DNA from: Megamerina dolium
Taxonomy: Eukaryota; Arthropoda; Insecta; Diptera; Megamerinidae
Assembly: GCA_963854835.1 (NCBI GenBank)
Contig: OY978529.1
Span: 11,244,775-11,308,774, forward strand
DNA: 64,000 bases
Direction: 5' to 3'
A model generated the notes under the pieces. The model saw only the letters and a list, made by a program, of their open reading frames with translations. It had not been told where the DNA came from and did no database searches. This document shows positions 37,555-50,312 of this stretch, piece by piece (positions within the stretch are counted from its first letter, which is position 1; every line of letters begins with the position of its first letter). Made by a program: the position numbers and the translations under genes.

Positions 37555-38750
37555 TCAGGTCAGTCCATAGTTCGTGTGTTTTCAGTATTTATTAATCAAT
37601 AAAATATTTTCCTGCATTATTTACAATGTCTTCCCAACGTTTTGGCAAATTTCCCTGCTCAAAAAATTGTTTGTCCTTAGAGCCAAAAGACGCGACGATA
37701 TTCCTTTTTATAGCTTCTTTTGGGGTGTAGTTCTTATTGCTTAAATGGGACTGAATTCCGCGGAAAAGGTGATAATCGCAAGGTGCAATATCCGGAGAGT
37801 ATGGTGGATGCTGCATTAGCTCCCATCCGAGCTCGTTCAGCTTGCCTAAGGTCTGTCTTGCCGTATGCGGTATTGCGTTGTCGTGGTGAAACAAAACTTT
37901 ACGTCTATTGACTAAAGACGGTCGATATTTTTCAAGTGCTTCATTCAGTTTGAATAGTTGAGGGCAAAAATAATCAGTTGTGATCGTACGATACTGGCCA
38001 TTTCCCACCAAATAGACAATAACATCTTCTTAAGGTGAAGGCCATCTTAGGGGGTTGGTTCTGGTGTTTCATCTTTCATCTAACCACTGGCTTCTCCGAA
38101 CAGGATTATTGTAAAGGACCCATCCCCTTTCATCCCCAGCAATAATACGGTTCAAAAAACTATAATTTTCAAGCTGAGAACACAAATTCACTCTTTGCTG
38201 AAGATTTGCGATGGACATTTTATACGGAACCCATATTCCCATCTTTGAAACCTTGCTCAATTGAAACAGGTGCCTGTAAACTGTGTTCCATGTGTTGAAT
38301 TTAACCTTCCAGCCATCATATCGACTGTCAAACTTGGCTCACAAGTTCCAGCAAGGCATCGGAGTTAAAGTCCTTAGGACGATGAGAGCGTGGGGTATCC
38401 TTAACGTCACACTCACCTCTTCGGAATCTGGAAAACCACTTTTGCACAGTCCTTACACTCACGATATTCATCCCATGAGTTGCGTTTATTTCTGCAGCAG
38501 CAGTTGTTGCATTTTTTTCCACTTTTATAAAAAAAATAAAAAATATCCTTCTTATACTCGTTTGAAGATGCAATTTTATTTTTTCACAACGCGTGCTTCT
38601 ATCCGCCATTAAAAGCACTTGTTGAATGCACAATACATCAGAGAAAATAAAAATTGTTTCGTTATCTCCCACGAATCATTTTTTGAACGCAAAAAGCGCC
38701 TACTGTGAAACTATTGAAAAAATAATGCACGAACTTATGGACTGACCTGA
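37555..38750 (-). mobile_element. mariner (DD34D), full-length ends, decayed transposase
   Basis: 1,196 bp between TA at 37553-37554 and 38751-38752. Inverted ends TCAGGTCAGTCCATAGTTCG (left) and TCAGGTCAGTCCATAAGTTC (complement of right). The minus strand carries an N-terminal piece, ADRSTRCEKIKLHLQTSIRR, with a helix-turn-helix stretch VRTVQKWFSRFRRGECDV (38610-38330), and a C-terminal piece from 38011: KVLFHHDNAIPHTARQTLGK ... YSPDIAPCDYHLFRGIQSHL, ending KRWEDIVNNAGKYFID. D-34-D spacing is intact. The middle is frameshifted. Confidence 0.93.
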
Positions 38751-38755
38751 TAGTA

Positions 38756-40037
38756 TAAGGTCTAGTAAAAAGTAATCCATTATTTTTGCATTAAATTGTA
38801 GGTTTTATTTAGCATAGTTAAAATGATCTGATTTAGGTCAATTATGCACCGTTCGTTGTTCGATAACTTGTTGCCATTTTGAAGGTAATTTCATAATGCC
38901 ACTCTCATAGAAACCCTCGTTCCTATTCGCAAAAAACCGGGACAGTCGATTTTCACAAGCTTCTCTTGAGGCGAATTTTTCACCAGTAAAATCATTCGCC
39001 ATAGACAGGAACAGGTAGTAATCACTTGGTGCCAGGTCCAAACTATTAGGTGGATACATAAGAACCTCCCAACCAAGCTTCCAGAGCTTTTGGCGAGCCA
39101 CTATCGATGTGTGTAGTCTGGCGTTGTCCTGATGGAACACAATTCCTCTCCTCTTGGCCAAAGCTGGCCGCTTCTGGGCGATTGCTTCCTTCAGACGGTC
39201 CAATTGTTGACAGTACAAGTCCGGATTAAGAGTTTGGCAGCAGGGGAGCAGCACATAGTAGATGATTCCCTGCCAATCCCACCAAACACATAGCAAAACT
39301 TTCCTGACCGTCAATTCTGGCTTGGCCACTGTGTGCGCCGGCTCACCACGATTCGACTACGACAATTTTCGCTTGACGTTGTCTTTAGTGACCCACTTTT
39401 CATCACCAGTAACCATCCGCTTCAGAAATGGATCGATTTTATTGCGATTTAGCAGCGATTCGTAGATGGAAATTCGGTCCATGAGGTTTTTTTGCGTTAA
39501 CTCGTGTGGCACCCATACATCGAGCTTCTTTCTGTATTCAGCCTTATTTAAATGGTTCCAAACGGGTTTTTTTGTGGAATATTTAGCTCGTGGGCAATAG
39601 AAACAGTGCTTACATGACGGTCAGACTAGATGATTTCCATTATTTTATCGATATTGTAGACAATTGGCATTCCAGAGCGTGGTGCACCTTTGACATCAAA
39701 ATTATCGGAACAGAATCGACGAAACTAAAATTGCACGTGATTGGCTGTCACAGTATCAGGACCATAAACACTATTCACATTTTCCGTCGTCTGGCTGGCG
39801 TTTTCGCCTTTATCGAAGAAAAACTACAAAATATGGCGTATTTTCTCTTTACTGGAGTCCACCTTTGACGCGTTGTCAAACAATACTGAGTTAAACAATC
39901 ACAAAACTGCCTGAAGAATTTATTTCGTACGAAATCCTATCTTTCTAACGTAACCCTATCGCATGTATACAACGCGAGATACAAATTACTAAAGCCATCT
40001 ATTGGAAAAATAATGGATTTCTTTTTACTACACCTGA
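38756..40037 (-). mobile_element. mariner (DD34D, mellifera-like?), copy 1 of a second family
   Basis: Inverted ends: TAAGGTCTAGTAAAAAG on the left and the complement TCAGGTGTAGTAAAAAG on the right, with TA on each side (38754-38755, 40038-40039). The C-terminal frame at 38838-39329 is long and open: KVLLCVWWDWQGIIYYVLLP, HQDNARLHTSIVARQKLWKL, SLDLAPSDYYLFLSMANDF, ending WQQVIEQRTVHN. The N-terminal half (39330-39900) is frame-broken but shows IDPFLKRMVTGDEKWVT. The subfamily assignment is tentative. A sister copy lies at 59264-60502. Confidence 0.9.
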
Positions 40038-40039
40038 TA

Positions 40040-42040
40040 TTTTGTGCGTATACTATTCAGACAGATCATCAGGATAATAAAAGTGAATAAATATATTTTA
40101 GTTAGGTTACATATTCCACTATTTGATCCTCTTTACTGTCAAATTTTGAGATTTTTACGCTAAGAATTTTAGAGAAATAATAATTTGTTAGAGTATCACT
40201 ATACTTAATAACTGTATCAAGAATTCACCTGAGTTTACAATGTACACATTCGTAGTTACGCCTATATGTAGGAAGACAAGTTGTCCAACAGCTTATGCAT
40301 CTTATAACGTACTACGTAGATGTATGTGACTTGGCCGTATTTACATATCGTATGTACGTACTATTGGCAAAAACAAAAAAAATGCCTATAACGATGCTCT
40401 ATTCAATGTCAGTTATTTGTGCAACATCGAAAATTAATTGATTATGCCAGTACGTGTTGGTAGATACGTTGTGGTATTGTACGATGCGTTCGTGCAGCAC
40501 AATAGCAGTTTGCGTTCGTCACAGGCGCGTGTAGTGCGAGTATGTGAGCAACTGGCAAGATGAAAGAATAGAATAACTTGCGTGGGATACTATGTATGTG
40601 CATACAGTATTATAAGTAGGTAAGTACAACATTGAGGCTGATAATGTATTGTCGAGTCTGTGCTGAAGCCTTTATTGGGTCATTTGGTTGATATACTGTA
40701 CACATTTGTATGCACTTTGTCGGCAGGCAAGAACTGTCCCTTTGTATGGATTACAATTTCAACAGTGCTGTCAACATTTGAAATGAATGTACCTACGTTA
40801 GGTACATAGCAGCAGTGTCTAAATACCCGTTTATGCTCAATTGCAGTGACAAATGAGTGCATCGTTAAAAAGAAACACAACAGAAACGAAGAGCTGTTGT
40901 CATTTTGCGATCAAAAGTAAGACGACTACATACACCACATACATATGTATGTATAAGCGATAGTGTTGACAACACCTTAACATAACAATGTCAGCAAAGT
41001 TGCACCATCGTCATAAATATTCCCACCGCTGCTAGTGGTTGGTTCGGTAGTGTGTGAGCATCTACTCTTGGACGCTCCCACTCACACGCTAATGTGTAGA
41101 TTTAGTTATTAAGTATTATGTCAGTTACACGCATAATTTTTCACCATCTCTGTTTTGTATAATATGTTGCGTAATTACTTACATTGAGCTAGTTTGCTGC
41201 TCTCTGTAAGCATACATATATCAATGGATTTGCTTGATTTCTATTTATAAATGAATCACTATGGGCATCTACATATAAATGATGAAATGTTTTCTTTGAC
41301 ATAAGAATACTATATTTGAATATAGTTCGATATTTTTGGGATGCTTGCGGATGCGGTGAACATTCTTTGATATATTGATTGTATAACACACACGTTCATA
41401 TGCACATATATGTGTTGTTTTCTTAATCATAAACCACAAGACGACTTGACGACCTCAATGTGCGTTGAATTGTACAAAGAAATTGACTCCGCTCATACAC
41501 AACAACATCATCAATTTTAATTCACTTATGCACGGACGTATGTATGTACATACATGTTGCTAAGTTATTGAAATTATCATAGCAGATCATCTAGAGTTGA
41601 TTTCATTCGATTATTATCGAGTTGCTTCGATTTTGCCTTTGCAGCATGCAGCGGCATGTTGGGTACCTACTACTTGCTTGTACCAACAATCAGCTTTCGC
41701 GGATTGCTTCAGATACAGCGCTCATGGACGCGACAAACGAGGCTTGACGTGCAATACTAACGATATTAACGTGGCCTTTTCAACAAAAAAATATCTTGGA
41801 CGATAATTGAATGTGGCATGTGACTAATCTGCATGGCCAACGAATGACAGAGTATGTATGGCGGTGTTGCATACGCGAATGGAATGAATTACAGGCAGTT
41901 TGATGAATGGACGGGCGAACGGACGCATCAACCGACAGACGGACGCATGTATGCTTTGACAAACGTAATGATCGGTTGATTTTATGTCACTTCGTCAACT
42001 AAGTTGCTGGCATCGTGCCAGCATATAACTCACATTTGTG
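40040..42040. other. Non-coding interval, nothing recognised
   Basis: AT-rich DNA with ATGT/ACAT simple repeats (for example 40940-40955 and 41540-41553). No coding, RNA or TE signature was recognised. It is one of the longer apparently TE-free stretches. Confidence 0.45.
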
Positions 42041-42339
42041 CTAGGCATGCCAATTATTGGACCCTTTGTTGATCCCGGTCATCTTTCGATCATAATTAAA
42101 GCTAAAGCATATATATTAAAAAAAAATCAGAAATCTGTCAAAAAGTCAAAACTATGCATTTTTAAGTTATAACTTTATTTTGACGTGATGTGATATTGAA
42201 TTTGCAATTACAATAGATGGTCAATAACTTGTATACACACATTATTTCAATATGCATTTTTTCCTAATAATGTCAGTAATACAAAGTTCATCTATCAATG
42301 ACAGCCCTGGCTTTTTGTTAATAGTTGGCACCATCATAA

Positions 42340-43870
42340 AGAGCGTCGATTAAATTTTCGATTTAACGATGTCCGTCCGTCCGTCCGTCTGTCTGTCACC
42401 TGGCTGGTTCGCACGATAACTTGAGTAAATATTAAGCTATTTCGATGAAATTTGGCATAAGTAATCTATGATCCAAGGGTACGGAGGGGATTGATATTGG
42501 GCATGATCGGTCAATAACCACGCCCACACCAAGCATTCAAAGCGACTAACCTCGAAATTTTCAAAATTTTTAACTTGCTATAACTCTCATAATATACGAC
42601 TTGGGACAACAATATTTGGCATATAGACTTATATTATACTACTATATAACCTCACCAAAAGTGGTTGAGCCACGCCTACTTTTTAGCGTAGCTCTCATAC
42701 AAAGCGTCTGTACTTCTTTTAAATTGAAACAGCTGTAACTTCTACAATCTTCTGTCCAGAATAACCATAATTGACACTTAAATTAACATAGTAGTCGGAA
42801 ATAATACGGCAGAAAATCAGTATGCCACGCCCACTCCTTTTTGGGTCTCCCATACAAAGTTGCGGAAATTAAAAAAAATGTTACCGGTTATAACTTGCAA
42901 ACTATTCAGCGTAGAATAACGAGATTTAAGGTGTTGATTAGTATTGTACGAGCAACTAGGCTCACAAAATGGGCGCACCACGCCCACTGTTTATCGTAGC
43001 CCCCATACAAATTTTAAATTGAAACAGCTGTAACTTCGGCAATCTTCGGCCTAAAATAACCATAATTGACACTTAAATTAATATCGTAGTCGGCAAAAAT
43101 CTGGCAGAAAATCAGTGTGCCACGCCCGCTCCTTCATGAGTCTCCCATACAAAGTCAAGGGTATTAAACTAAAACTTTTAAGCTCCATAACTTACAAACC
43201 ATTTAGCGTAGGACAACGAGATTTAAGGTATGGATTAGTATTGTACGAGCAACTAGGCTCACAGAAAATGGGCGCACCACGGTCACTGCTTATTGTAGCC
43301 CCCATACAAATTTTAAATTGAAACAGCTGTAATTTCGGTAATCTTCTTCCTAAAATAACCATAATTGGCACTTAGATTAATATCGTAGCCGGAAATAATC
43401 TGGCAGAAAATCAGTGTGCCACGCCCACTCCTTCATAGGTCTCCCATACAAAGTCGAGGGAATTAAACTAACACTTTTAAGCTCCATAACTTACAAACCA
43501 TTTAGCGTAGGACAACCAAATTTAAGGTGTGGATTGATATTGAAAAATTAATTAGATATACCAGAAAGAGATACGTCACGCCCACTTTTTATATAGCTTC
43601 CGTACATAGTCCCGGATTTATCTTAAACATTAAAACACCCATAACTTACTAATTAATACGCCTAGGTCAACCCATTGCAACCTATGTAGTTTAGTATTAT
43701 AGGCAGAAATTGATCCTCCAAAATTGATGAGGTACGCCTGCTTCTTAATGTAGGTCCTATACAAAGTAGTGGAAGAAAAGGATGGATATACGAGCAAACT
43801 TTTTATATATACCTCTACATATGCAGGGTATAATTTGGTCGGCCCCAGCCGACTGTAAGGAGATTTTTCT
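42340..43870 (+). repeat. Unclassified dispersed repeat, long copy
   Basis: It starts near a GTCC/GTCT run (42371-42397), followed by TTCGATGAAATTTGGCATAA and a GATCCAAGGGTACGG/GATCGGTCAATAACCACGCC block. Recurring modules CCACGCCCAC(T), CTCCCATACAAAG and TATAACTT follow. It ends GCAGGGTATAATTTGGTCGG then CCAGCCGACTGTAAGG. There is no ORF. Pieces recur at 24850-25330, 25862-25965 and 62640-62760, so it is a genome repeat and not a local invention. Confidence 0.75.
42723..43550 (+). repeat. Tandem array, ~297-bp unit, about 2.8 copies
   Basis: Units begin with ATTGAAACAGCTGTAA at 42723, 43018 and 43317, giving periods of 295 and 299 bp. Each contains CGCCTAAAATAACCATAATT-like sequence, GGCAGAAAATCAG, CCACGCCC and TAGTATTGTACGAGCAAC in the same order. 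The third unit diverges after about 43550. Confidence 0.88.
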
Positions 43871-44325
43871 TTGCTAAATTGTGATGAGAAGCATTTTCAT
43901 TAGTCATTTATTGGAATGTCTATTGTGGAAAAATGACATTAAGTATTTCTTCTGTGAAGTTGGCATCCCTAATATTTATATGCTAATTTATTAACGATTT
44001 TATTTACAATTTTTCAAAATATCCAAATAGAGTAGGCAGTTTCTTAAATGATTTTTAAGTAATGGAAATGAAAATATGGAATATGGAATTTTGACAACTG
44101 TTAAGCATTTCATTAATATTCGATTACTTTGCTAGTGCAGAATATAAAAGAAGAGTATGCTATACTAACTGTGGCATTAACCTTTGCCTAATAATGCGAT
44201 CAAAACTCCACGATACTCTGCAAAGCCAGAAGAGAAGATTAATATTTGCTGTTCTCGAATCTAGCATAATAAAGTTAGTAGAGTAGGTACATTAGTGTCA
44301 TAGCTACGACAGCAGTTACATAAGT
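43871..44325. other. Non-coding spacer
   Basis: AT-rich; nothing recognised. Confidence 0.4.
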
Positions 44326-44329
44326 CGGT

Positions 44330-45185
44330 GTCTTATTGAATTTCCTAGGTAGTAACATTAAATACAACACTGCTTTTGTTAACTAAAAAAAATTTTTTTT
44401 AAAGACTAAATTTCGTTGGTATTTGTTAGCCATTGAAACCAAACAACCTCGTGAAAGTGCCGTATCTCAGTGGTTAGTGCATTCCTTCGGCAGTAATAAT
44501 TTGCTATGGAAAAGCTTCTAAAAAAGTATGCGATAAAGCTTAGAAAAAGTGATGTCACAAGGGTTCTGCCGTTCGGAACCGGCTAAAAGAAGTTGGTCCC
44601 TTCTAACACTGTCCAAAATTTAACACGCTTAACAGTTCGGGGCTTACAAGGGCCATATGTTTATTTTTATTTATTTATTTTTATATAATAATCACGGACA
44701 CGAAGGAAAGGCTTGATAAATGTTATGTTACTCTGCACCATCAAAATCAATGATTAAGTGCCTTACTGGATTCTGTCGTGGTCGTACCAATACAAGTGTC
44801 GCAAAACGTTCAGTCCCTCAAAAGCGGTCGATACGACAAAAAATCGTTGACAAAATTTATAGAATGATGTTGGACGACTGGTAAACGAAAGTGCGTGAGG
44901 TGAGGCATGAATATTTCGACATGAAAAAGCTATCCTTCAACACTTCAAAGGAATGTTTAGCGAAAAATCCAGAGAATGGTATTGGACGATCGGAAAAAGA
45001 AAGTACAAGAGATGAACAAGACTTCAGATTTAACTTATACATGAATATTTGGACAAAAAAAAAACCGACCGCAAGATGGGTGTCACAATCGTGTGACCAC
45101 TTCGAAGGAGTTTTGGCAATGTTCAAGAACAATCCGAAAGAAATTTTCCGCTGTTTTGTAACCGTCAAAGCAAGGAACTTATCTA
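44330..45185 (+). mobile_element. mariner relic (irritans-like), interrupted by a SINE
   Basis: A 5' block at 44330-44455 resembles that of the relic at 8250-8460. After the SINE, coding remnants resume at about 44690: VAKRSVPQKRSIRQKIVDKI (44800-44870), VREVRHEYFDMKKLS, and a block to EIFRCFVTVKARNLS. The match is to the linker and first-Asp region (RFVTVDETW) of irritans-type mariners, with the Asp region lost and the C-terminus missing. Confidence 0.68.
44456..44680 (+). repeat. tRNA-derived SINE, copy 8, internally deleted
   Basis: It starts AGTGCCGTATCTCAGTGG (box A) and jumps after about 30 bp to the body (TTCGGCAGTAATAATTTGC), so box B is lost. It continues through GGTTCTGCCGTTCGGAACC to a TTTATTTTTATTTATTTATT tail. 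It lies inside the mariner relic. Confidence 0.8.
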
Positions 45186-45570
45186 GTTGAACGTGCGTTA
45201 AAGAACGTCAAGGTGGGTCCTTGGCGAAAACGGTGGCGTCTCCCTTTTTATGTGTGGGACAGAAAACACAGAGCCTTCAAACAACGGGCATGCTTTCGCA
45301 CCACCATGTTCTGCTTAAGAGCTAGCGCATGCAGGCAAGAAGCCCACCGCTTCCGAAGAACTCGGCTGACAGGCTAGCAGCCCCTACAGTTTTGTTGTTC
45401 TCAGCTATAAAATGGCTTTTTCGATCTCATCAAGGCCGGGTGGTGTAACATGGATGTCGTCATCCGCGATTGGGGTGTTCGGGCCAGCGCCTTCACTGGC
45501 GGAATTATTCGTAGCGTCGTTTTACACTTTTGATACACTCAGTACACTCTGGACATTTGTAATCAGATTC
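45186..45570 (-). mobile_element. RTE-type LINE fragment (RT N-terminal side)
   Basis: Minus-strand frames read DDDIHVTPPGLDEIEKAI, then a decayed AAGADGLPAELF-like stretch and a MPVV..LCVLSHT version of the SVLCPVHKKGDPT motif. This is the segment just upstream of the reverse-transcriptase part kept at 15184-16656. Confidence 0.6.
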
Positions 45571-45574
45571 AGAT

Positions 45575-46260
45575 GCCATGAGAGGATGAAGCTCCGGGAT
45601 TTAAACCGCCGCTCGGGCTCTTGTGTTTCTGAAATAATTTGTTTGTATCATTTCTGCCTCTACTTATGCTGCCTCTTGTTATCGTAGTCTGTTGACATTT
45701 GCTATTTATGACATATTATCTGCAAAAAGGTAGCAATTCGACACCATGCACAAATTGGCCATATATAGTAAAAATGGACCCTCCATTTTCAAATATGGTA
45801 TACAAGCTTCTTTGATAAATATTAGTAACTATTGCTAAAATGAAATGATTGCGCTTACAAATACGCTCACTCCCCATATAACGGGAATTTTGAGAAACGT
45901 CTAAATTTCAATATTTTCAAAACTACAACTATGTTGAAAGCTAGAATGCTCTAACTCGATTTTTGTTTTTTCTCACACCAAGCAGGAGGATTTCTTGTGC
46001 TTTTATTGCCAATTCCCTATACATTTTCTCGTTTGATACATATAATAAGAGAGTTTGAAGAGGTCAGAAGATGATGCAGTACATCGTCATAATTAGTCAC
46101 CCAAGAGTAACACCTACTATTATGAAGTTCCATACTATTATGATGTTCCATACATCAACACTTTGTGCACTTTTTACTTTTAGCCCACCTCCATTATTAT
46201 ATATTTTAGGGATTAGCCGAATCAGACCACTAGTATCTGGGTCTCTTTTCGTTCCTCAAA
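45575..46260. other. Non-coding spacer
   Basis: Nothing recognised. Confidence 0.4.
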
Positions 46261-46264
46261 TCAT

Positions 46265-47200
46265 GTGTTATGTACTTGTTTGGTTGCAGAATTCTTCTAT
46301 TTCCTTCCACATAACAACATCACGAGTTATTTCAAGCATATCTTTGTGAGGTATGTTCCACATTTCGAGTTCATCAATAAATTGTCGACCCAGTGTGGAC
46401 ATCCTCCTGCTTGCCAATGGAGGACACTGACACACTATGTGCGCCACTGTCTCTGCCTCTTGCATGCATAATCTACAAATATCAGCATCCTCCTCTACAA
46501 CAAGACCCATCTTGCTTTTGTGGTACCTGAAGTTGCAGTCAAGCCACTCAGAGTTAACCGTCCTAGACTGAGAAACCTCTCCGATTCACTGCCCTCAACT
46601 AGGCCTTTGCCTGTCTACAAATGGACAATCTCCGAACTTTGAATTCACCGCACCATTACTAAGCGCAACTACTCGTTCCGGCCCATAAAATTCAGCTTTA
46701 GATCCTTGTCTAGCCAAGGCGTCTGCAGCTTCATTTTGTTCTATACCAATGTGTCACTTCACCCACATAAGAGTAATCGCATTACTGCGAGCATATCCGT
46801 TAAGTTTCTGAGCACATTCGAATACCAACTTAGAAGATACCGAGGGCTAGCAAGATTTTTTTACCTTGCACCTTTCCGTCAAGTAGATAGTCGAGCGCAT
46901 GCATTAAACCAAGCATTTCTGCTTGATAAACCGATACTTATCTTCCCAAATTCAGAGTGCATGCCAGTACCAAATCTTTAGAGAAGATACCAGCACCCGC
47001 CCTGCCATCCATTAATGAACCATCAGTGAAAATACTGACGTCATTTTCCTCACATACATCATATGTGAGGACGTCTTCAATGAATGTTCAATGTGACTTT
47101 CCAATCATCTTTAGCCTACCCATTCCTTCCATTGGCATTTGTGCCTTCTTCACACTGCTATATACCAGTGAAAGGATGCTCCTGTGACCTATCTCCGTAC
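46265..47200 (-). mobile_element. LINE fragment: RNase H and zinc knuckle
   Basis: Reading leftwards on the minus strand: SIFTDGSLMDGRAGAGIFSK (47040-46980), YQAEMLGLMHALDYL, NAITLMWVK then IEQNEAADALARQGSK, and a C-terminal ICRLCMQEAETVAHIVCQCP knuckle (about 46400-46475) ending VVMWKEIEEFCNQTST. Frames are broken several times. This is a different family from the 55608-56541 copy by sequence, but the same RNase H-bearing class. Confidence 0.82.
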
Positions 47201-47269
47201 CGAATCCATACCAATTATTGCTTGTCTTCAGACGTAATGTTGTTAATGCCGCCGACTTTATAAAAATAT

Positions 47270-47846
47270 GCAAGTCCAACTTTGAGAACCCTAAATGCAA
47301 AAAATCATGGGTTACACCAGGCCAACCATCAACATCGATCGCAAAACCGGATCGCTTTGGAAAGAAGAGGATGCTGTGTGTTTGGTGGGATCAGAAAGCT
47401 TCTGAAACCTGGTGAAACTGTTTATACTGGTTGCTACCGACCACCAGAATGGGCCAGAAGACACAGTCAAGTAATTTTGCTCCACGACAACGCAACGGCA
47501 CATAAAGCCAAACCGGTTCAGGATACGAACAAATCTCTTAGCTGGGATTTGTTACCCCACCTGCCGTATTCACCAGATTTGGCTCCTACTGATTACCGCT
47601 TGTTTTCATTGATGGGTCACGCACTTAAGGAACAGCACTTCAAAACATCTGAAGAACTGGAAAATTGGGTCTCTGATTGGCTTTCATCAAAAGACAATCA
47701 ATTTTTTTTGGCGTGGTATCCACAAATTGCCTGAAAGGTGGTCAATATGTGTAGAAAGCGATGGCCAATACCTTAAATAAAATATTTTTATCTTTTCACT
47801 TTAAATTAAGCGTTTTATTTTCTTAGAAAAAACGATAATTACACTG
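47270..47846 (+). mobile_element. mariner C-terminal half
   Basis: Open stretches give FENPKCKKSWVTPGQPSTS, RFGKKRMLCVWWDQK, then after a short deletion LKPGETV and VILLHDNATAHKAKPVQDTN ... PYSPDLAPTDYRLFSLMGHA, ELENWVSDWLSSKDNQFF. The 3' end terminates CGATAATTACACTGG with TA at 47847-47848. The N-terminal half is missing at the junction with the LINE. Confidence 0.85.
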
Positions 47847-47849
47847 GTA

Positions 47850-49950
47850 ATTGGCACAATTGTGATTCTGGAATGACACCAATCTACGTTCAATTCATTA
47901 CCCCTTTTTATCAAATATAGGAAATTTTTCAGACAAACTAATTAAAAATTGGTATGATATCTTCAGAGTTCGTGAAATGTAGGTTGGCACATTATTGCTT
48001 ATCAGCATCCATTCTGAATTTGTATTTTCGTTTAATTAATACGATAATCCCATATGAAATATTGAGAATTTATAATAAACAAATAGTTGGTATTGAGACA
48101 ACAACGCATTCTCGTAACGACGTAATAAGGCGTACGAAATAACGTAAGAATTTGTATAATATGAACTTTCGCCTGGGGATAAATGAACGTGACACAGACG
48201 AAAAAAGTGACAGCGTTTTATATAATACTGCCATTAGTTTTTTACCAAAAACTCACCTCCGCCACCCGACAAAAACACATCTTCGCCTTGGAATCTACAG
48301 ATACTAAATACAGCCCTGGTTCATGAATGTCAACAATGACACTTAATCAATATCACGCCTCGATTCGGTTTCAATTAAAACGATTATTTTGTGTCTTTGT
48401 TAATTGTGCAAAACCTGCCTTTTGTTTTGATTATTAAGTATAACTGCTTTTTGATGGCGAAGGATTTTCAATAAAATGTCAACTCTTTTTTTTTTTTTTT
48501 GAACATTTATTGGTAATATATTTCTACAACAAAGCACACCACTTTTGTTTACACACTACATATGAGTATAGTTATTCGGTTGGAATGCTACACTTCTCAA
48601 CAAGGAGAACGAGCTGATGATAAAGTGTTATAAGAACAAAAGCAGCAGCGTGGAGCTGTGACGAAGGGGCGAAGGGGCGAAGGAGGCTGATAGTGTTGAT
48701 GGTCGCGTGTCTGCAACACGAAAGCAATCACTTCTGCTAATGGGAATAATGTGTAAACGGATGTTTTTATGTTTCAGTATAACATAAACACAATAACACG
48801 AGAGCCAATGATCTTAACCCGCTGTTACTCGCGGAGCTGTTTTTGGAATTTTTTGGGTGTTGGACACACCACAAAGACTTGAATTGTTTTTTGCGAATGC
48901 TGGGGTAAGTGTGGTATGAGTGGCATCCCTATTTGGAGGGGACACGTAGGGTCGTCTGGAGTCAAAAAGCTTCCGAAGCTAATTTTTTAGATATGATAAT
49001 ATTTAACGAGGCAAAAGAGATTAAGAAGTAAAAACTGTAGACAAGTAATGTCTGGTATGATGTCAATGCAGGCAGTTATTAGAATATAAACTGTACAATT
49101 TAAACTTTTGTGGAGTGCAAGCAACACGGGTTAACTGATTTCACAAGTTTGTAGGTAAGGACCCCTCTAATGGACATATATATATATATTTGCATACCAT
49201 ATAAGTAAGTACATAAAATATGAAACCGATGTCGTACATAAAGAAATAATCCATTCAATACAATAATCGCTTCATAATTTTTTGTATTCCGAAGTGTTAT
49301 ATACATATGTCGCATCCAGAATTAAGCAGCAACGTTGAAATACTCAGAAAAAATGTGCCAACCAGAATTAAAAGAAATTTTTAATAAACTCGGAACAAAA
49401 ACTTGTATAAATCTCTTTGAATTTGGGACATATGTGCATATGTATTTGAAAAACAAAGCTGATGAGCTTGAAGCACAGGGGTCTGGGCTCTTCCGAATCG
49501 CCATTGCTTGTTTCTACTAAAAATACAAACAAATAACATTTTATTACAGCCGCAACTACCCTATTTGTGGCTATCCAAAAATCGAACCATTTTTGGCATC
49601 TTCATAAGAATGCATCGAAGGTCTGATGAGTATAGCGGTAGAGTGGGGATCTCCATTGGAGCGATTCCAGATTTTTAACGGGATTTGCAAAATGCTTCTG
49701 TTCGTTGTCATACTGCAAAATCGCTCTATCCTGCCTTTTTTCATATTACAGGTTGATGACCTCATAATACACTGCACCTTACCGATCCCACCAAATAGAG
49801 AGTATTGTAGCAGCCTTTTACATTATTTTGCATTATTCTTAATGTCTTTAAGCGATAGGAAGCTGCTGTATTATAAACTCCCAATGGACAATATGTAATT
49901 ACATGGTTTGTAGGCTATCCTTAAAAGACGGCGGTATTGACGCTGAGGTA
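47850..49950. other. Non-coding interval
   Basis: No gene is supported. It holds a T-run at 48486-48500 and a short TA run near 49180. A weak mariner-like trace may exist around 49780-49800, not enough to annotate. Confidence 0.4.
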
Positions 49951-49979
49951 TTTCGGCCAAAGAAAAAATACTTTAAGCC

Positions 49980-50195
49980 AATGGGTACAGACCAAAGATT
50001 CTCTTAAGAAGAGTCTATACAATTCAAGTTCAACAGAAAGTATGTAGACAAACCGGAACATTGCCTTAAAGGTGTTGGATTTTTATCAACCTAATTTTAA
50101 ACTAATTTGGGAACGACTGCGTAAAATAAATACACTTGGGAAGAACAACAAGGTTACAATTCTATGGGTACCAGATTATATATAAAAAAAAATAA
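49980..50195 (+). mobile_element. LINE RNase H remnant
   Basis: The plus-strand frame gives FKLIWERLRKINTLGKNNKV followed by TILWVPDY, matching the LIWVPGH end of RNase H in the LINE at 5195-5640. It is very short. Confidence 0.5.
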
Positions 50196-50312
50196 ATAAA
50201 AAGTGACTAGCTAGCATGAAACGAGAGTTAGCCGCGATATGCTAGCAGCACATTTTTGGTTAGAAAAATTCCTTTTTTTTCATAGAAAGAAAATTAATAT
50301 TTATTCAAAGTA

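Noticed and set aside
49560..49830. Possible mariner trace on the minus strand (FGGIGK-like)
   Set aside because: Only a few residues resemble the WWD region; too weak to annotate.
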